The translations under genes were made by a program, and so were the position numbers. Positions 5,330 to 6,463 of a DNA stretch of 6,463 nt are shown piece after piece. The notes under the pieces are model-generated. The model did not search any database. It worked only from the letters and a program-made list of their open reading frames with translations, and was not told the origin of the DNA. Origin of the DNA: an uncultured Nannocystaceae bacterium (lineage in GTDB: Bacteria; Myxococcota_A; Polyangia; Nannocystales; Nannocystaceae); assembly GCA_938084085.1 (NCBI GenBank), contig CALKDV010000464.1:1-6463 (forward strand). The letters run 5' to 3'. The stretch's first letter is position 1. Every line of letters starts with the position of its first letter.

Positions 5330-6463
5330 TCACGGTGTCTCGCGTGCACTTGGCGCGAGGAGGCTGCGAGCGCGCTCAAGGCCCATAGTCATGAGCAGGG
5401 TGCTCAGCTTCGGTCCTTTGGGGCGGTCGATCACGAGGTCGTAGACCACGGGGAAGAAGTCGGCACGCTTCATCTCCGTACCCTCTGGCAGCGCCTTGAT
5501 CACCTCGATGAGCGCGGGTTCCTCCATGTCGGGGCGCTCCGTGAGCGCGTCCACCAGCCGCTGCAACAAGATGCGCGCGTCGCCGTCCACATCGCGGGTC
5601 ACCGGCTCGGTGCGAATGCGGTAGCAAAACTCCTCGGGGGCAAAGTTTTCGATCCAGTGCCACACCCGGGCTGCGCGGCTCATGAAGCGGGCGCGCTCCT
5701 CGTCGGTGTCGAGGGCGCCCGCGGCCACGTAATGGTCCAGCGTGCGCTCAAGATCGCCGTCGAAGATCTGCAGGGTCATCGACAGCGGACGGAACGGGAG
5801 GGTGCGCGGCATGACATCGCCGCTGACGATTCGATGGCTCGTGGGGCTTGCAAGCTCCAGTGTGCGCCGCGCGGCTGCTCGCTTTTTGTCTTTCTTCCCG
5901 CCGTCGTCGGTCTGGTAGGCGACGCGCACCGCGCTGTCATAGTCCTCGTAGAGTTTGAGCACGTCGAGGTCAAACGAGATTTGAAACTCCGTGTTCGCGC
6001 GGTAGCTCGCGAAGATCCAGCGCAGCACCTCGGGTTCGTAGACCTTGAGGCAGTCGGACACCGTGACCGCGCCGCCGGCGGAGCTTGAGAGTTTGCCGCC
6101 GCCGCCCTTGATACGCACGAAGTCGTAGGCCACGTACTCGGGGGCTTGGAAGTCGTAGAGTTTTGCGATCTCTTTGCCCGTGTCGTAGCTGCCGCCCGCG
6201 CTCGAGTGGTCTTTGCCGCCGGGCTCGAAGCACACACTCTCGTACGCCCAGCGCATGGGCCAGTCGATGCGCCACGGGAGCTTAATGTTGCCACCTTCCC
6301 GCAGATCGGTCTCGCCCTCGTGCTCGCAGGCGCGGCAGCGGTGACTCACAGTCCAGTCACCGTCCCAGCAAAACGCGACGTCATCGTGGCCGCAAGCGTC
6401 GCAAAATCCTGAGATCGGAAGCCAGTCCTCGGCGAGCGGCGTTTTGCGGTGCTCGTTGAGGAT
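5330..6463 (-). CDS. lysS: Lysyl-tRNA synthetase, class I (C-terminal part, start outside window)
   Basis: These are the last 377 residues and stop codon of a class I lysine-tRNA ligase, which joins lysine to tRNA-Lys in the cytoplasm using ATP. The frame is open to the right edge with no internal stop, so the N-terminus with the HIGH-type motif is missing, probably 150-200 residues. Within the visible part, CDAC (21-24) and CRAC (43-46) form two Cys pairs, the likely zinc-binding insertion. KLPWRIDWPMRW (61-72), EPGGKDH (80-86) and GGSYDTGKEI (90-99) are characteristic of the class I enzyme. KLSSS (124-128), just after a Gly run, is the KMSKS-type ATP-binding loop. The rest is the helical anticodon-binding region. 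No class II motifs appear. In-frame GTG 6349 is not the start, because conserved sequence including the first Cys pair lies upstream of it. Class I is the archaeal type, found in a minority of bacteria; lysK is an alternative symbol. The gene is followed after 168 bp by the lipoprotein gene, with no sign of an operon. Confidence 0.93.
   Translation of the reverse strand: MLNEHRKTPLAEDWLPISGFCDACGHDDVAFCWDGDWTVSHRCRACEHEGETDLREGGNIKLPWRIDWPMRWAYESVCFEPGGKDHSSAGGSYDTGKEIAKLYDFQAPEYVAYDFVRIKGGGGKLSSSAGGAVTVSDCLKVYEPEVLRWIFASYRANTEFQISFDLDVLKLYEDYDSAVRVAYQTDDGGKKDKKRAAARRTLELASPTSHRIVSGDVMPRTLPFRPLSMTLQIFDGDLERTLDHYVAAGALDTDEERARFMSRAARVWHWIENFAPEEFCYRIRTEPVTRDVDGDARILLQRLVDALTERPDMEEPALIEVIKALPEGTEMKRADFFPVVYDLVIDRPKGPKLSTLLMTMGLERARSLLAPSARETP

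Noticed and set aside
5264..6088. Plus-strand open frame of 274 codons opposite the lysyl-tRNA synthetase gene
   Set aside because: It is antisense to well-conserved synthetase sequence, and its translation has no recognisable domain.
6347..6349. GTG at 6349 as the start of the lysyl-tRNA synthetase
   Set aside because: The frame stays open to 6463, and the upstream translation contains the first CxxC pair and other synthetase-like sequence, so the gene is cut by the window edge.

Overview
This is a GC-rich bacterial window with two complete membrane-transporter genes, one complete surface lipoprotein gene, and two genes cut by the window edges. The best guess for the source is a myxobacterium (Myxococcota), possibly of the Nannocystis/Plesiocystis type. 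The basis is style rather than a marker gene. Both lipoproteins have an N-terminal lipobox followed by a Thr/Asp/Gly/Glu low-complexity tether, and the complete one continues into a Cys-rich module of a kind common in secreted myxobacterial proteins. Codon third positions are strongly G/C. No rRNA, tRNA, CRISPR array, insertion sequence or integrase was seen.

Layout. At the left edge (1-129, minus strand) is the N-terminus of a lipoprotein. A 243-bp divergent gap follows, holding the only AT-rich patch of that region. On the plus strand, 373-1791 encodes a YfcC/DcuC-type transporter of about 13 hydrophobic segments. It faces, tail to tail, a minus-strand POT-family proton-coupled peptide transporter (1897-3393). 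The 105-bp gap between them carries two GC-rich hairpins that could stop transcription from both sides. Upstream of the peptide transporter is a 199-bp gap with a perfect 20-bp dyad (7-6-7) and a TTGAC-type promoter candidate. Next, on the minus strand, is a lipoprotein (3593-5161) with a Cys-rich module and eight tandem repeats of about 53 residues, most likely an eight-bladed beta-propeller. After a 168-bp gap comes the C-terminal two thirds or so of a class I (archaeal-type) lysyl-tRNA synthetase (5330-6463, minus strand), whose start lies beyond the right edge.

How the genes relate. No tight operon is visible: every gap is at least 105 bp, and each gene appears to have its own control region. 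The two transporters would suit an organism living on peptides and amino or organic acids. POT proteins import di- and tripeptides with protons, and YfcC/DcuC proteins move small carboxylates or amino acids. This is context inference only. The synthetase is a housekeeping gene, and the propeller lipoprotein is a surface or periplasmic protein of unknown function.

Nothing here amounts to a clear undescribed system. The points most worth a second look are the eight-repeat lipoprotein, the class I form of the lysyl-tRNA synthetase, and the dyad in front of the peptide-transporter gene.
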